A DNA stretch of 61,401 nucleotides from Betaproteobacteria bacterium (GTDB lineage Bacteria > Pseudomonadota > Gammaproteobacteria > Burkholderiales > Eutrophovitaceae). The stretch lies in NCBI GenBank assembly GCA_020346185.1, contig CP070775.1, positions 1,827,929-1,889,329 of the forward strand, written 5' to 3'. Positions within the stretch are counted from its first letter, which is position 1. Each line of letters begins with the position of its first letter. The position numbers were made by a program, and so were the translations under genes. Shown here one piece after another: positions 25,406 through 35,462 of this stretch. Under the pieces are notes generated by a model. The model was not told where the DNA came from, ran no database searches, and saw only the letters and a program-made list of their open reading frames with translations.

Positions 25406-27244
25406 TCAACCGGCCGGTTCCTGTCCTGGGAGCGCTACGGCATCAGTCGCAGTCGGCAAGTCGCTCTCGGCCTGCTCCTGCTGAAGTCGCCACATGCTTT
25501 CATACAACCCTCCGGCCTCGAGTAACTCGCGGTGCTTGCCGCGCTCGACAACTTGTCCATGATCGAGCACCAGTATTTCGTCGGCATCCACGACGGTGGA
25601 CAAGCGATGGGCGATCACGAGCGCCGTGCGGTTTGCTGCAATCCGGTCCAGTTCCGCCTGTATCGCCCGTTCAGAACGAGAATCGAGAGCCGACGTGGCT
25701 TCATCAAACACGAGCACTGGCGGATTCTTCAGCAAGGCACGCGCAATCGCGACGCGCTGCTTCTCTCCGCCTGACAATTTCAGTCCGCGCTCACCGACTG
25801 CGGTCTGGTATCCGTCTGGCAGGCCCACGACAAAATGATGGATGTGCGCTGCCTTGGCGGCGCCAACCACTTCCTCGGGGCTTGCCTCCGGACGGCCGTA
25901 GGCAATGTTGTAGAAAATGGTGTCGTTGAACAGCACCGTGTCCTGCGGCACGATACCGATGGCCGCTCGCACGCTGCGCTGCGTGACGTCACGAATGTCG
26001 ACCCCGTTGATGGTGATCATTCCCTCATCAACGTCGTAGAAGCGAAACAGCAGCCGCGCCAGCGTTGACTTCCCGGAGCCACTATGGCCAACCACTGCGA
26101 CGGTTTTGCCAGCTGCAATCTCGAAACTCACGTCGTTGAGGATACGGCGCCGCGGATCGTAGGAAAATCCAACGTGTTGGAACCGCACGGTAGCGTTTCG
26201 GTCGTTCAAATCCGGCGCACCAGGCTTATCCTCGATTTCGCGCTGTTCATTTAGCAACCGGAACATTCGGTCCATGTCGATGAGCGCCTGCTTGATTTCC
26301 CGGTAGACCATGCCGAGAAAATTCAGCGGAATGTATAGCTGTATCAGCAGCCCGTTGACCAGCACGAGATCTCCCACCGTAAGTTCACCGGCGACCACCC
26401 CCTGCGAGGCAAGAATCATCAACGAGGTAACTGCCATCGCGATGATCGCGCTTTGACCCATATTTAGCAGCCCCAGGGAGACCTCTGTGCGGACATCCGC
26501 TATCTCGAAATCGCGCAGGTTCTCGTCGTATTTGTTCGCTTCATATTCCTCGTTGTTGAAATACTTGACGGTCTCGTAGTTGAGCAAGCTATCCACGGCG
26601 CGGGTGTTCGTTCGCGAGTCGATCTCATTGGCGAGCCGTCGGATTCCCATGCGCCATTCGGAAACAACGAACGTAAATGCCAGGTACACTACGACAGCCC
26701 CAAAAGTGACAGCAGCAAACGTCCAGTCGAAGCGGGTCAGCAAGACGACCGCCACCAGAGTAAATTCCAGTATTACCGGGATAATCGAAAAAAGTGCGTA
26801 GGACAATAGGGTGGATATTCCCTTGGTGCCGCGCTCGATATCGCGCGACACGCCGCCAGTCTGCCGCTCCAGATGAAAACGCAGGCTGAGACTGTGTAGA
26901 TGCCGAAACACACCGAGTGCGACGCGACGAATCGCCCGCCTCGTCACGCGCACGAATACGACATCGCGCAGTTCTGCGAATAGCGTCGTCGACAACCTCA
27001 ACGCGCCGTACATCAGCAAAAAGGCAAGCGGTAGCACTAGCAATGGCTGGGAAGAATCTAGCGCGTCGACGATCTCCTTCATCACCAACGGCACGGCGAC
27101 ATTTGCAAGCTTCGCAGCGACCAGAAAGATGAGCGCGATCGCCACCCGCCAGCGAAAATCCCACAGGTAGGGAAACAGCATTCGTACGATGCGCCAGTCG
27201 CCTCTGGCCGCTTCGCCTGATTGGGAAAATTCGGCCGACAGCAT
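25406..27244 (-). CDS. Atm1/ABCB7-type ABC exporter (fused permease and ATPase)
   Basis: The 612-residue half-transporter has six membrane helices in the first 320 residues and a nucleotide-binding domain after that. Walker A is GHSGSGKST (about 380-388), the signature is [16 protein letters not shown] (about 486), Walker B is [11 protein letters not shown] and the H-loop is VIAHRLSTV. Residues such as [13 protein letters not shown] and [15 protein letters not shown] are typical of the Atm1/HMT1 group, which exports glutathione-related or metal-linked compounds. Proteobacterial members have been tied to heavy-metal tolerance. It is monocistronic. Confidence 0.92.
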   Translation of the reverse strand: MLSAEFSQSGEAARGDWRIVRMLFPYLWDFRWRVAIALIFLVAAKLANVAVPLVMKEIVDALDSSQPLLVLPLAFLLMYGALRLSTTLFAELRDVVFVRVTRRAIRRVALGVFRHLHSLSLRFHLERQTGGVSRDIERGTKGISTLLSYALFSIIPVILEFTLVAVVLLTRFDWTFAAVTFGAVVVYLAFTFVVSEWRMGIRRLANEIDSRTNTRAVDSLLNYETVKYFNNEEYEANKYDENLRDFEIADVRTEVSLGLLNMGQSAIIAMAVTSLMILASQGVVAGELTVGDLVLVNGLLIQLYIPLNFLGMVYREIKQALIDMDRMFRLLNEQREIEDKPGAPDLNDRNATVRFQHVGFSYDPRRRILNDVSFEIAAGKTVAVVGHSGSGKSTLARLLFRFYDVDEGMITINGVDIRDVTQRSVRAAIGIVPQDTVLFNDTIFYNIAYGRPEASPEEVVGAAKAAHIHHFVVGLPDGYQTAVGERGLKLSGGEKQRVAIARALLKNPPVLVFDEATSALDSRSERAIQAELDRIAANRTALVIAHRLSTVVDADEILVLDHGQVVERGKHRELLEAGGLYESMWRLQQEQAESDLPTATDAVALPGQEPAG

Positions 27245-27361
27245 TCAGAATTTAGGGAGCCTAAGGAGGAGCGGTATCAAACCACGGTGGACTGTAAGAA
27301 TTTTACACCGCACGCCGTCCGGACTCGGCGATAATTGCCGGCTGGACTAGGCACAACGACG

Positions 27362-28099
27362 ATGTATCTTTCCGATCTCACCTGGCTGCAGGCCAAACAA
27401 GAACTCAGCGCGGATACCCTGATACTGATACCCCTCGGTGCAGCGGCCAAAGAGCACGGACCGCACTTGCGGCTTGACAACGATCGCGTGCTTGCCGATT
27501 ACCTGACCGCTCGGGTTGTCGAGCAAGCCGACGTGGTCGTCGCGCCAACGCTGACTTATCATTTCTATCCCGCCTTCACGGCCTATGCAGGATCAACGAC
27601 GCTGCGACTAGAAACAGCACGCGACATGGTCATTGATGTCATTACCAGTCTCGCAACTTTTGGACCGCGCCGGTTCTACATCTTGAACACGGGTGTATCG
27701 ACGGTCCGCGCACTGGAACCGGCCGCCGCCTGGCTCGCAGCAAAAGGCATTCTACTGCGCTTCACCCGTATCGACCGCACTGGCAACGAAGCCGTGCAAC
27801 GGGTACAGGAGCAACCAGGTGGGACGCACGCTGATGAAATCGAAACCTCGATGATGCTGTATATCGTCAGCGAGCGAGTCGACATGTCAAAGGCCCAGCG
27901 CGACTATCACCCGGGGAGCGGGCCACTGAGCCCTGACTCCAAGACCGCCGGCGTTTACTCGCCAACCGGAATCTATGGTGACGCTACGCTCGCCAGTGTC
28001 GAAAAAGGGCGCATCGTGGTGGAGGCGACTGTGATCGACTTGTTGCGTGACATTGCCATGCTTAGAGACAGCCCGCTGCCTGCAAACAAAGCTGATTGA
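27362..28099 (+). CDS. creatininase-family protein (variant active site)
   Basis: The 245-residue product from the ATG at 27362 has the creatininase fold markers: LIPLGAAAKEHGPHLRLDND near residue 25, GTHADEIETSMML in the middle and GVYSPTGIYGDATLASVEKG near the end. In classical members the first motif reads E-x-H-G, with the Glu binding metal; here Lys occupies the equivalent place. The NTGVST stretch replaces the usual Gly/Asn-rich loop. Family members hydrolyse cyclic or linear amides, for example creatinine and mycofactocin or pterin intermediates. The substrate is unknown here and the gene has no operon partner. Confidence 0.85.
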   Translation: MYLSDLTWLQAKQELSADTLILIPLGAAAKEHGPHLRLDNDRVLADYLTARVVEQADVVVAPTLTYHFYPAFTAYAGSTTLRLETARDMVIDVITSLATFGPRRFYILNTGVSTVRALEPAAAWLAAKGILLRFTRIDRTGNEAVQRVQEQPGGTHADEIETSMMLYIVSERVDMSKAQRDYHPGSGPLSPDSKTAGVYSPTGIYGDATLASVEKGRIVVEATVIDLLRDIAMLRDSPLPANKAD

Positions 28100-28194
28100 C
28101 GCCCGCCAGCGACCGGCGGTCGACAGCAAGCAGCTATTTGTTGTCAGTTACAGTGGCCACGATGTTGGCACCCGACACGCCCGTCGGGGCAGCG

Positions 28195-28953
28195 TTACTG
28201 ATATTCGGTTCGCTCCAACAAGGCTGACAGCGCAATGTGATCAGACAACCGTGCCCAGCGGCGATCCTCATGGGCGTGGGCAAGCTTGACTCGAAAGCCC
28301 CTAATGTAAATCCGATCCAGGTGCAGCAACGGAAGCATGGACGGGAAAGTACGTGCCGGCCGCCCGTGCACGTTCTCGAAGACCTCCTGAAGTCCGAGCA
28401 CATGCGCAAGATGACGACTCGCCCTCAAGCGCCAATCATTGAAGTCACCGCCGATTATCACCGGATCATAGCGCGGCACCAGCCGTTCAATGCGGTGACG
28501 CAACACTTCCAGCTGCCGCTTGCGCCAGTGGCCGAATAATCCCAGATGCACGTTTATACAGTGCAGTGGGCGGTCCCAGCCCGGGATCTCGATCTCGCAA
28601 TGAAGCAGGCCTCGGCGCTCCATGCGGCTCATCGATATGTCTTCATTCACCCAGCGCGCGATCGTGTACTTCGATAGAATGGCATTACCGTGATGGCCGG
28701 CGTCATAAACCGAATTCTTGCCGTAGGCGTAATCACTCCATAGCTGATCGGCAAGGAACTCGTACTGAGGCGACACCGGCCAGTTGCCATAACGTCGCGC
28801 GTGACGCACGTGGCTACCGACCACCTCCTGGAGAAAGACCACGTCCGCGGACAGCGATTGCAGACGGTCTTTGAGGTCGTGAACTGACAACTCCCGTTGA
28901 AACCGGGAGAATCCCTTGTGCATGTTGTAAGTAACGACCTGCAACGTCTTCAT
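28195..28953 (-). CDS. endonuclease/exonuclease/phosphatase (EEP) family protein
   Basis: The 252-residue protein shows the EEP fold motifs: VVTYNMHKGF at the N-terminus, VVFLQEVVG (metal Glu), NVHLG, IIGGDFNDW and the terminal LSDHIALSA with the catalytic Asp-His pair. This subtype is a common neighbour of aspS-nudB in gammaproteobacteria. Its substrate could be nucleic acid or a phosphodiester or inositol-type phosphate. It overlaps the upstream START-like gene by four bases (ATGA) and is therefore co-translated with it. Confidence 0.88.
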   Translation of the reverse strand: MKTLQVVTYNMHKGFSRFQRELSVHDLKDRLQSLSADVVFLQEVVGSHVRHARRYGNWPVSPQYEFLADQLWSDYAYGKNSVYDAGHHGNAILSKYTIARWVNEDISMSRMERRGLLHCEIEIPGWDRPLHCINVHLGLFGHWRKRQLEVLRHRIERLVPRYDPVIIGGDFNDWRLRASRHLAHVLGLQEVFENVHGRPARTFPSMLPLLHLDRIYIRGFRVKLAHAHEDRRWARLSDHIALSALLERTEYQ

Positions 28954-29525
28954 CGCTCAACACCAAAATCTGCGCGCCAGACGACTTCCTGCGCCACTGC
29001 TTCGAGTCTTGTTCGTATGGCGGCACGGAACAGCGGGGTCCCGATCAAGGGGGGCACCCAGAAATCAGGCTCGATGATCGATCGGTAGGTCACCATCACC
29101 TGATCGCCATCGACATCAATATCTACCTGAGTTTCGAGAGTACGCAAATTCCCTTCCAGGGCGTGGAAATAGATCCTCGTGGGCGGTGTCTCGGTAACCT
29201 CCAGCATGGCATGTACATGCTTGCTGAAAAACATCACGCCGAATTTGCCTTGCTGTTCGATCCGCAAAGGCTCATCGCTTACACGACGGCTCAACGTCAT
29301 TCCAGGCACGAAGTGCACGTAGCCGACATAGTCTGTCAGCACCGCCCATGCCTCGTCTCGACCAGCAGTGATACGGCTGACCGCTTCGACGAGAAAGATC
29401 TGCCCGCTGCGCGAGACTGCGACCGTCGTCTCATTAGGCTCATCGGCATTCGCAAAGGCAAGCAAGCCAATGCAAACCAAACAGCCACAAAGTCCGAATA
29501 CGGCGGCGACCGGACGCGATAACAT
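28950..29525 (-). CDS. exported SRPBCC/START-like lipid-binding protein
   Basis: The 191-residue protein starts with a hydrophobic signal peptide that ends near the ANADEP stretch (about residues 25-30). The mature part has the polyketide cyclase/START-like layout: GRDEAWAVLTDYVGYVHFVPGM, LRIEQQGKFGVMFFSKHVHAMLEVTE and VDGDQVMVTYRSIIEPDFWVPPLIG. Such proteins bind lipids or other hydrophobic ligands. It would act in the periplasm. The stop overlaps the start of the EEP-family gene, so the two likely form one unit. No enzymatic residues can be pointed out. Confidence 0.85.
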   Translation of the reverse strand: MLSRPVAAVFGLCGCLVCIGLLAFANADEPNETTVAVSRSGQIFLVEAVSRITAGRDEAWAVLTDYVGYVHFVPGMTLSRRVSDEPLRIEQQGKFGVMFFSKHVHAMLEVTETPPTRIYFHALEGNLRTLETQVDIDVDGDQVMVTYRSIIEPDFWVPPLIGTPLFRAAIRTRLEAVAQEVVWRADFGVER

Positions 29526-29536
29526 ACTTGCGGTGG

Positions 29537-30632
29537 TCAGGAAACCTTGAACACGCGCTGTCGCGCCTGTTTCGCAAGTTGCCTGCCGCGAACGAGCGCC
29601 TGGACAGCACTGACGAAATTGCCATCGACCAGGTTTTCAAGGCACCGGGCAAGATGCTGCGAGCCAATGCGGTTCATCGTCGAGCACAAGCATACCAACA
29701 CTGACGTGAACCCAACAATCTTGCCCTGCGGTTTGAACTCCTCGGCGACGCAGTTCACCAGATTCAGATCGGTTTCGACCGGCCAGCGTCTGTTGGATAC
29801 AGCCTCGCGAATGGTCTTGACAATGTATTCGGTGAAGCCGGCATGGCCGGAGAGCCGGCAAACTTCGAAGCGGCACTCGGAATGCGAGTTCTCCAGCCCC
29901 TCGGGGTGCTGGTTGAAGAATTTCACATTGTGCCGCGGTTCAAATATCTGATGCACAGGGCAATAGCCTTTCCAGAGCAGCATCCTGCCAGCAACAATCT
30001 GCCCGGGTGTGAACCCGCCCAACCATTCGTCGAGATCTCATAGTTGCATTTGATCTGGCGCGACGCCTATCGAGTAAACACTCCAGCGACCGAGATACCG
30101 ATCGGGAAAGAACAGCACCTTGTCGCGTTGCGCAAACAACCACTCGAGGATACTGCGCGCATTCGGTGAAGTACAGACGATACCGCCATCCTCGCCACAG
30201 AATGCCTTCGGATCGAGCGCGCAGTCCATACACAGGTTACTGGCGTGAAGTGCTGATCATGATCGAGAACTCGCGATATACCGGAGTGAGTTTGCTCGAC
30301 TTTAGTAAGGTTGGCTATATCGGCAGCCAAGCAGCGGGCAGCCATGTAGAGCAAGATCGCGATCTGCCCCGATTGATAGAGGATGCCGGCCACTTCGCCC
30401 ATTAAGTGCAGGCCAAACAAGACGATATAGCAAGCATTAGCATGTTCAGACAGTTTCAAGAACCCAAGAGCTCAAATGAATCGCCTGCCAGCCCCGCATG
30501 TTTATACACGTCGTCTCGCTGGTAGTGGTCACCGGGAATGACCGCGCGAGTCCTCAGGGCCAGTATTGCTGCATAAACGCGCTCGTCGAAATTGGTGTCA
30601 GTCAACTGACCATACTGATCGAATGTAGCAGC
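29537..30632 (-). pseudogene. nadA: decayed quinolinate synthase gene (nadA)
   Basis: Four stretches, in three frames, align in order with NadA of the type ending in a CxCxTM cluster motif. The N-terminal part has GDHYQRDD and LAGDSF. The second part has KLSEHANACYIVLFG and then PVTC. The third has DPKAFCGEDGGIVCTSPNA. The fourth has LLWKGYCPVHQ, HSECRFEV and CLCSTMNRIG. The frame is broken by about 17 extra bases near 30460, by about two extra bases (TGTGT) near 30233 and by an in-frame TGA at 30038-30040 where homologues have Trp. The conserved GCS around the first cluster cysteine reads ARC. NadA makes quinolinate, the NAD precursor. The gene is almost certainly non-functional. Selenocysteine does not explain the TGA. 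Confidence 0.85.
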
Positions 30633-30796
30633 CTAGCTTTGTGTCGCGCCCTCCTTCAGTTACATCCGAGAGCGCGCTCCGAGAACCGATTGCATGAGCC
30701 GTTGTGAATCGTGGAAGCCTCACAGCAACGCAATCGGTTCAATCTGTGCTAGTTGCATCCTGCACTTGCTTCAATCAGCACTGGCTTAGTCTTGCA

Positions 30797-31252
30797 TTAG
30801 CTCGATCCCGTCTTGCGAGCATGGTCCGGCAAAGCACGCAGCGCCGCCGCGTTGGTCCATGAAAAGACCTTGTCAATTGCCGCATCTCTTGGAACCCATT
30901 CGTAAGCCAGGTGTTCACGCGGAGATATCCGAATCGGCACCGTACCGGGCACTAGCAGACCGAACACATGCTCGGTATTGTGAGTGGTGCCCGGCGCGTA
31001 ACGACCGCTCCAGTGCTTGTAGATTTCAAAGCGATTAATCATGTGCCAGTTTTCGAGCCGATAATGCCTTGCGTCGACACCGGTTTCCTCATTCAGTTCT
31101 CGAATCGCGGTCTCTTCGAGTGTCTCTCCCGGCTCCTGGCTGCCGGTCACTGACTGCCAGAATCCCGGACGGTCGGCTCGCTCCAGAAGCAACACCCTCA
31201 GATCCGGCGTGTAAACCATCACCAGAACCGATACTGGAATCTTGTATTTCAT
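30797..31252 (-). CDS. nudB: dihydroneopterin triphosphate diphosphatase (Nudix), NudB type
   Basis: The 151-residue protein contains the Nudix box GSQEPGETLEETAIRELNEETG (starting near residue 37; the metal-binding REL-NEE core is intact). The N-terminal KYKIPVSVLVMVYTPDLRVLLLER and the NTEHVFGLLVP element are characteristic of NudB, which removes pyrophosphate from dihydroneopterin triphosphate in folate synthesis. It lies about 100 bases downstream of aspS on the same strand, the usual order in gammaproteobacteria. Confidence 0.92.
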   Translation of the reverse strand: MKYKIPVSVLVMVYTPDLRVLLLERADRPGFWQSVTGSQEPGETLEETAIRELNEETGVDARHYRLENWHMINRFEIYKHWSGRYAPGTTHNTEHVFGLLVPGTVPIRISPREHLAYEWVPRDAAIDKVFSWTNAAALRALPDHARKTGSS

Positions 31253-31356
31253 CTGTTTGGACTTTGAAGCAACGGCGAGCTACACCTTCGCGCGCGCCTC
31301 ACCTGTAATGCGCCGAGCATCACTGCGCAACCCCGCCGAACGTCGCGGACAAGCTC

Positions 31357-33153
31357 CTAGTCCAGGATCGATCTCTTGGTGCCCGGCTTCGGATTACGCA
31401 ACCTGACGTGCAATTCGCGCAATTGCTTTTCGGTCACCCGCGTCGGCGCGCCGGTCAGCACGTCCTGACCGCGCTGGGTCTTCGGGAAAGCAATCACATC
31501 GCGAATCGATTCCGCCTCGCACATAAGAGCCACAATCCGGTCCAGACCGAACGCGATTCCGCCGTGCGGAGGCGCTCCCCACTGCAGGCTGTCAAGCAGG
31601 AAGCCGAACTTGGCACGCTGATCTTCCGGCGTGATACGCAAGGCATGAAACACTTTCTCCTGGACTTCCGGCCGGTAGATCCGCACCGAACCGCCGCCGA
31701 TTTCCCACCCGTTCAGAACCATGTCATAGGCTTTGGCATAGGCACGCTCGGGATTATTCTCGATGTACTCCTCGTGGCCTTGTTTCGGCGAAGTGAACGG
31801 ATGGTGCCGCGCCACCCATTGTTTCGCCTCCTCGTCATACTCGAACATCGGAAAATCCACGACCCACAAAGGCCGCCATCCTTCTTCCCGCAGGCCAAGT
31901 TCATGCCCGATTTTTTCGCGCAATGCGCCCAGAGAGCCGTTCACCACCGTGGCCCGATCAGCGCCAAAGAAAATCAGATCACCATCGTGCGAACCGCAGC
32001 GTTCGAGAATCTCGTGCGCTATCTCGTGAGGCAGGAACTTCAGAATCGGGGATTGCAATCCCTGCAAACCGCGCGCTTTCTCGTTTACCTTGATGTAGGC
32101 GAGACCCTTTGCGCCGTAAATCGACACAAACGACGTGTAATCATCTATCTGCTTACGGGTGAGTTCGCCACCGCCGGGAATACGAAGCGCGACCACTCTG
32201 CCGTCTTCCATCTCGGCCGCAGTTCGAAAGACCTTGAACTCAACGTGACGCATCAGATCGGTCAGTTCGGTGAACTGCAGCGGCACACGCAAATCGGGTT
32301 TATCGCTTCCGTACAGTCGTATGACATCATCGTATCGCATCACCGGAAACGGATCGGGCAAATCGATAGCGAGGCATTCACGGAAAACGACGCGCATCAT
32401 TTGTTCCATGATGTCGCGAATCTGCTGTTCCTCGACAAAGGAAAGTTCGATATCGATCTGAGTGAATTCGGGCTGACGGTCGGCTCGCAGGTCTTCGTCG
32501 CGAAAGCACTTGACGATCTGGTAGTAACGATCGAACCCGGCAACCATGAGCATCTGCTTGAACAATTGCGGCGACTGCGGCAGCGCGTAAAATTGCCCAT
32601 CGTGCAGTCGCGACGGCACCAGGAACTCACGCGCACCTTCAGGAGTGGACTTGTAGAGAAACGGCGTTTCAATATCGATGAAGCCATTGTCATCAAGAAA
32701 TCGACGCACCGTCATGGCAACCTGATAACGCAGACGCATGTTGCGTTGCATCTCCGGGCGCCGAAGGTCAAATACGCGGTGCTCGAGCCGTACACTCTCT
32801 GACGGCTGCTCTTCGTCGAGCGTAAACGGCGGCGTGAGGGCCGCGTTGAGCAGCGTGATCGCCTTGGCGAGCACCTCGATCTCGCCGCTGACCAGGTTGG
32901 CGTTTTCGGTGCCTTCCGGGCGCCGCCGGACCCGCCCGGTAACCTCAACCACGTACTCGCTGCGAAGGCGATCCGCTGTCTCGAATGCGTCTTTCGTGTC
33001 CGGGTCACACACCACCTGCACCAAGCCCTCGCGATCACGCAGGTCAATGAAGATAACTCCGCCGTGGTCACGGCGCCGATGCACCCAGCCGCACAAGGTC
33101 ACAGTCTGCTCAAGGTATTTGGTGTCAATCAGGCCGCAGTAATCGGTACGCAT
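31357..33153 (-). CDS. aspS: aspartyl-tRNA synthetase
   Basis: The 598-residue class II synthetase has the N-terminal OB-fold ([23 protein letters not shown]), motif 2 with [23 protein letters not shown], the bacterial GAD insertion domain and motif 3 [13 protein letters not shown]. The flipping-loop and active-site region [22 protein letters not shown] is intact. The ending [16 protein letters not shown] is standard for bacterial AspRS. It acts in the cytoplasm and charges tRNA-Asp. The FmdB-type zinc ribbon gene lies about 250 bases upstream, with nudB downstream. Confidence 0.97.
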   Translation of the reverse strand: MRTDYCGLIDTKYLEQTVTLCGWVHRRRDHGGVIFIDLRDREGLVQVVCDPDTKDAFETADRLRSEYVVEVTGRVRRRPEGTENANLVSGEIEVLAKAITLLNAALTPPFTLDEEQPSESVRLEHRVFDLRRPEMQRNMRLRYQVAMTVRRFLDDNGFIDIETPFLYKSTPEGAREFLVPSRLHDGQFYALPQSPQLFKQMLMVAGFDRYYQIVKCFRDEDLRADRQPEFTQIDIELSFVEEQQIRDIMEQMMRVVFRECLAIDLPDPFPVMRYDDVIRLYGSDKPDLRVPLQFTELTDLMRHVEFKVFRTAAEMEDGRVVALRIPGGGELTRKQIDDYTSFVSIYGAKGLAYIKVNEKARGLQGLQSPILKFLPHEIAHEILERCGSHDGDLIFFGADRATVVNGSLGALREKIGHELGLREEGWRPLWVVDFPMFEYDEEAKQWVARHHPFTSPKQGHEEYIENNPERAYAKAYDMVLNGWEIGGGSVRIYRPEVQEKVFHALRITPEDQRAKFGFLLDSLQWGAPPHGGIAFGLDRIVALMCEAESIRDVIAFPKTQRGQDVLTGAPTRVTEKQLRELHVRLRNPKPGTKRSILD

Positions 33154-33246
33154 GATCTCAAGTGATTAGTCAGGTTGGTTTGGTGAAGTTACTAATGGTT
33201 ACTGCTTGTCGATGACTCTGCGAAACGGCCTCAAAAGACCATCAAG

Positions 33247-33262
33247 ACAGCCACAAGGCTGT
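33247..33262. other. short perfect hairpin upstream of aspS
   Basis: ACAGCC and GGCTGT arms with an ACAA loop sit in the 253 bp gap between the zinc ribbon gene and aspS. No T-run follows. It may be a weak terminator for the zinc ribbon gene or a leader structure of aspS. Confidence 0.3.
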
Positions 33263-33406
33263 GGCGGAAGCATCGCGCTAGCGCGTTAGCTATCGCTCAC
33301 GAAGTCAGGCACCTGATGACAGCTTTGATGCCATCAGGGCTGCCAACGAAATGCCGGGCGCGCAGGCCAGCGTGATCTCCATTCAATGGTTTCTTGGACT
33401 TAACGG

Positions 33407-33730
33407 TTACTTCGACTTGGCAGTGTCCGTCGATTTGCTGTCCTCTTTGCCTTTGCCCGTAGTGTCGGCGCCGTCCGCTTTCTTGCCGGCGGAACCCGCT
33501 TCCGATGCCTTGCTGTCGCCGGCTCCAGTGTCGTCTTTCGATTTCTTCTTGTCACGGAAGTCAGTCACGTACCAGCCGCTTCCCTTGAGCTGAAAGCCGG
33601 CGGCGCTGACCAGTTTCGAAAGCGTCGCCTTGCCGCAGGCGGGGCAATCGCTCATCGGCTGATCCGACATCTTCTGCATAACCTCGAGCTCGTGGCCACA
33701 GGCGCTGCAACGATATTCGTAGATTGGCAT
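33407..33730 (-). CDS. FmdB-type zinc ribbon protein with low-complexity tail
   Basis: The 107-residue protein begins with the FmdB/CxxC zinc ribbon: MPIYEYRCSACGHELEVMQK, then DCPACGKATLSKLVSAAGFQLKGSGWYVTDFR. Four cysteines in two CxxC pairs (positions 8/11 and 34/37) would bind zinc. From about residue 60 on the protein is a polar Lys/Asp/Gly/Ala/Ser/Thr tail of low complexity. Genes of this family commonly precede aspS in proteobacteria; their function is not settled. Confidence 0.88.
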   Translation of the reverse strand: MPIYEYRCSACGHELEVMQKMSDQPMSDCPACGKATLSKLVSAAGFQLKGSGWYVTDFRDKKKSKDDTGAGDSKASEAGSAGKKADGADTTGKGKEDSKSTDTAKSK

Positions 33731-33857
33731 TTTCCCCCCACAAAACAGGCGCGTAAGTATACCCGATCAACCGCGGTTCCAAGCCTGCCGCGGTCCTGAT
33801 TTGAACCGCCGGACACGGTCAGCGGGTGCATGCCGAGACCTCCGCCAGCGGTCGCCC

Positions 33858-33863
33858 TATAAT
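33858..33863 (+). promoter_or_regulatory. consensus -10 box ahead of ugpQ
   Basis: A perfect TATAAT lies 26 bases upstream of the ATG at 33889, consistent with a short leader. No good -35 hexamer is found at 16-18 bases, so the call rests on the -10 box alone. It overlaps an earlier in-frame ATG, which argues for the later start. Confidence 0.4.
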
Positions 33864-33888
33864 GGCGGCGAGGTTTTCCATTGACCAC

Positions 33889-34641
33889 ATGCTGACCGAA
33901 CGCCCCTACTGGCCCTACCCGCGCATCCTCGCTCACCGGGGTGGCGGGCTGTTGGCCCCGGAGAACACCCTTGCGGCGTTACGTTACGCACGCAATCTAG
34001 GGTTCGAAGGGGTGGAGTTCGACGTCAAGCTCACCGCTGACGATGTGCCGGTGCTGTTTCATGACGACACCCTCGACCGCACTACGGATGGCAACGGCCC
34101 CATCGCCGATGTGCTGTTTGACGTCGTTACACAGCTGGACGCCGGCAGCTGGTTCGCCAATGAATTCGCCGGCGATCCGGTACCGGCATTTGCCGCCGCC
34201 AGTGCACTCTGCAAGGAAACGGGCCTGTGGGCCAACGTCGAGATCAAACCCTGCCCGGGCCGGGAGCGCGAAACCGGCCGGATTGTGGCGCGCATGGCGA
34301 AACTGTTGTGGAGCGGCGCGACGCCGCTGCCATTGCTGTCTTCTTTCTCGACCGAAGCACTGCTCGCGGCGCAGACCGAAGCATCGGACCTGCCGCGAGC
34401 TTTGGTTTGCGACGAAATCCCTGATGACTGGGAACAGGCCCTCGACCAGCTCGACTGCGTCTCATTGCATGTACGGTTTGATCGACTCAATACCAATTCG
34501 GTTGCCGCGATTCAGGCAACCCGGCGCGGTGTGCTCGCCTATACCGTCAACGACCCGCTGGACGCGGTTGACCTGATCGAAATGGGGGTCGACGCTTTGG
34601 TGACCGACCAGATCGACGTGATCGGCCCGCACTTCGCCTGA
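33889..34641 (+). CDS. ugpQ: glycerophosphodiester phosphodiesterase, UgpQ type
   Basis: From the ATG at 33889 the product has 250 residues and begins MLTERPYWPYPRILAHRGGG, like cytosolic UgpQ; the frame is open 21 codons further but those are unconserved and run through a TATAAT. GDPD motifs are intact: HRGGG with APENT, GVEFDVKL (metal Glu and Asp), LFHDDTLDRTTDG, ANVEIKPCPGRE and the final VNDPLDAVDLIEMGVDALVTDQ. The enzyme hydrolyses glycerophosphodiesters to glycerol-3-phosphate and alcohol. It has no signal peptide, so it should be cytoplasmic. It is monocistronic and divergent from the zinc ribbon gene. Confidence 0.92.
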   Translation: MLTERPYWPYPRILAHRGGGLLAPENTLAALRYARNLGFEGVEFDVKLTADDVPVLFHDDTLDRTTDGNGPIADVLFDVVTQLDAGSWFANEFAGDPVPAFAAASALCKETGLWANVEIKPCPGRERETGRIVARMAKLLWSGATPLPLLSSFSTEALLAAQTEASDLPRALVCDEIPDDWEQALDQLDCVSLHVRFDRLNTNSVAAIQATRRGVLAYTVNDPLDAVDLIEMGVDALVTDQIDVIGPHFA

Positions 34642-34685
34642 TCCCCTCCCGTAGCAGAAGGTAAACGGCGAACAGCGGGCTCCGC

Positions 34686-35459
34686 TCATGGCCGTCTGAA
34701 TTTCAGAACAAACTGGTCAACCGGAATGGTTACCTGACGAAAACTCTCGGTGCGCGGGTCTGCCGGATTTCGCAGGAACGTTGCTTCTTCTGCCAACTCG
34801 AATCCGGCAGCGGCGAACTCGCGTCGAACAACGCCTTCCTCAATGCGGTGAGTCGTTCTCGATTCGGACACACCAGTACCCGGATTACCGGCATGATCCA
34901 CCACCACGACATGGCCACCGGGTTTGAGCGCTGCAAACAATCGGCTGTTCATCCTTGCGCGGTCACGCTCGAGCCACTCCATATCGTGATACACGTACAT
35001 GATGGTCACCAGATCGAACGGTCCGGCACCCGGCGGTATCGGATCGTCATACGGCCGCACGACGTATGTCACGTTTCGCATGACGTCCGTTCCAAAGCGC
35101 GCCGGTGGTTCACCCTTGAGGTATTTGTCTGAGATGATCGTCTCGTTCTGCGCAACGACCGATCCGCTCGAACCTACCGAGCGCGCCAACAACTCGGCGG
35201 TGTAGCCGCGCCCCGTACCGATATCGAGCACTGCCATACCGGGCTGCACTGCGAAAAACGCCAGCATCTTCGCAGGTTGGCGCCGCTGGTCAATCGTTCG
35301 GTCATCGGCGCTGCGCTCGGGGCTATCAATAATGGCCCGGATTTCCGGGGTCACAACCGGTTCGGCCGCCCAAGCCGAAGGCGAGAAGTTCACCCAAAGT
35401 AACATCGCCGATGAGGCGGCCACCGCAAGTACGCTCATGATTGACTTCGCAATTTGCAT
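34686..35459 (-). CDS. exported class I SAM-dependent methyltransferase-like protein
   Basis: Two ATGs stand in tandem at 35462 and 35459; the second has the better spacing (seven bases) to a GGAGG. The protein of 257 residues starts with a signal peptide (hydrophobic to about residue 30, ending SAWAAEPVV). The mature part is a class I methyltransferase: motif I VLDIGTGRGYTAELLA (about residue 78), MYVYHDMEW and the LKPGGHVVVVDHAGNPG strand. Members of this exported group are common in proteobacteria, but how they would obtain SAM in the periplasm is unresolved. It may have another activity. It is monocistronic. Confidence 0.85.
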   Translation of the reverse strand: MQIAKSIMSVLAVAASSAMLLWVNFSPSAWAAEPVVTPEIRAIIDSPERSADDRTIDQRRQPAKMLAFFAVQPGMAVLDIGTGRGYTAELLARSVGSSGSVVAQNETIISDKYLKGEPPARFGTDVMRNVTYVVRPYDDPIPPGAGPFDLVTIMYVYHDMEWLERDRARMNSRLFAALKPGGHVVVVDHAGNPGTGVSESRTTHRIEEGVVRREFAAAGFELAEEATFLRNPADPRTESFRQVTIPVDQFVLKFRRP

Positions 35460-35462
35460 CAT

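Noticed and set aside
30038..30040. TGA in nadA as a selenocysteine codon
   Set aside because: Homologues have Trp at this place, no SECIS-like hairpin is seen, and the gene has further frame damage.
31408..32802. 464-codon open frame antisense to aspS
   Set aside because: Shadow of the aspS reading frame in GC-rich sequence; no recognisable motifs.
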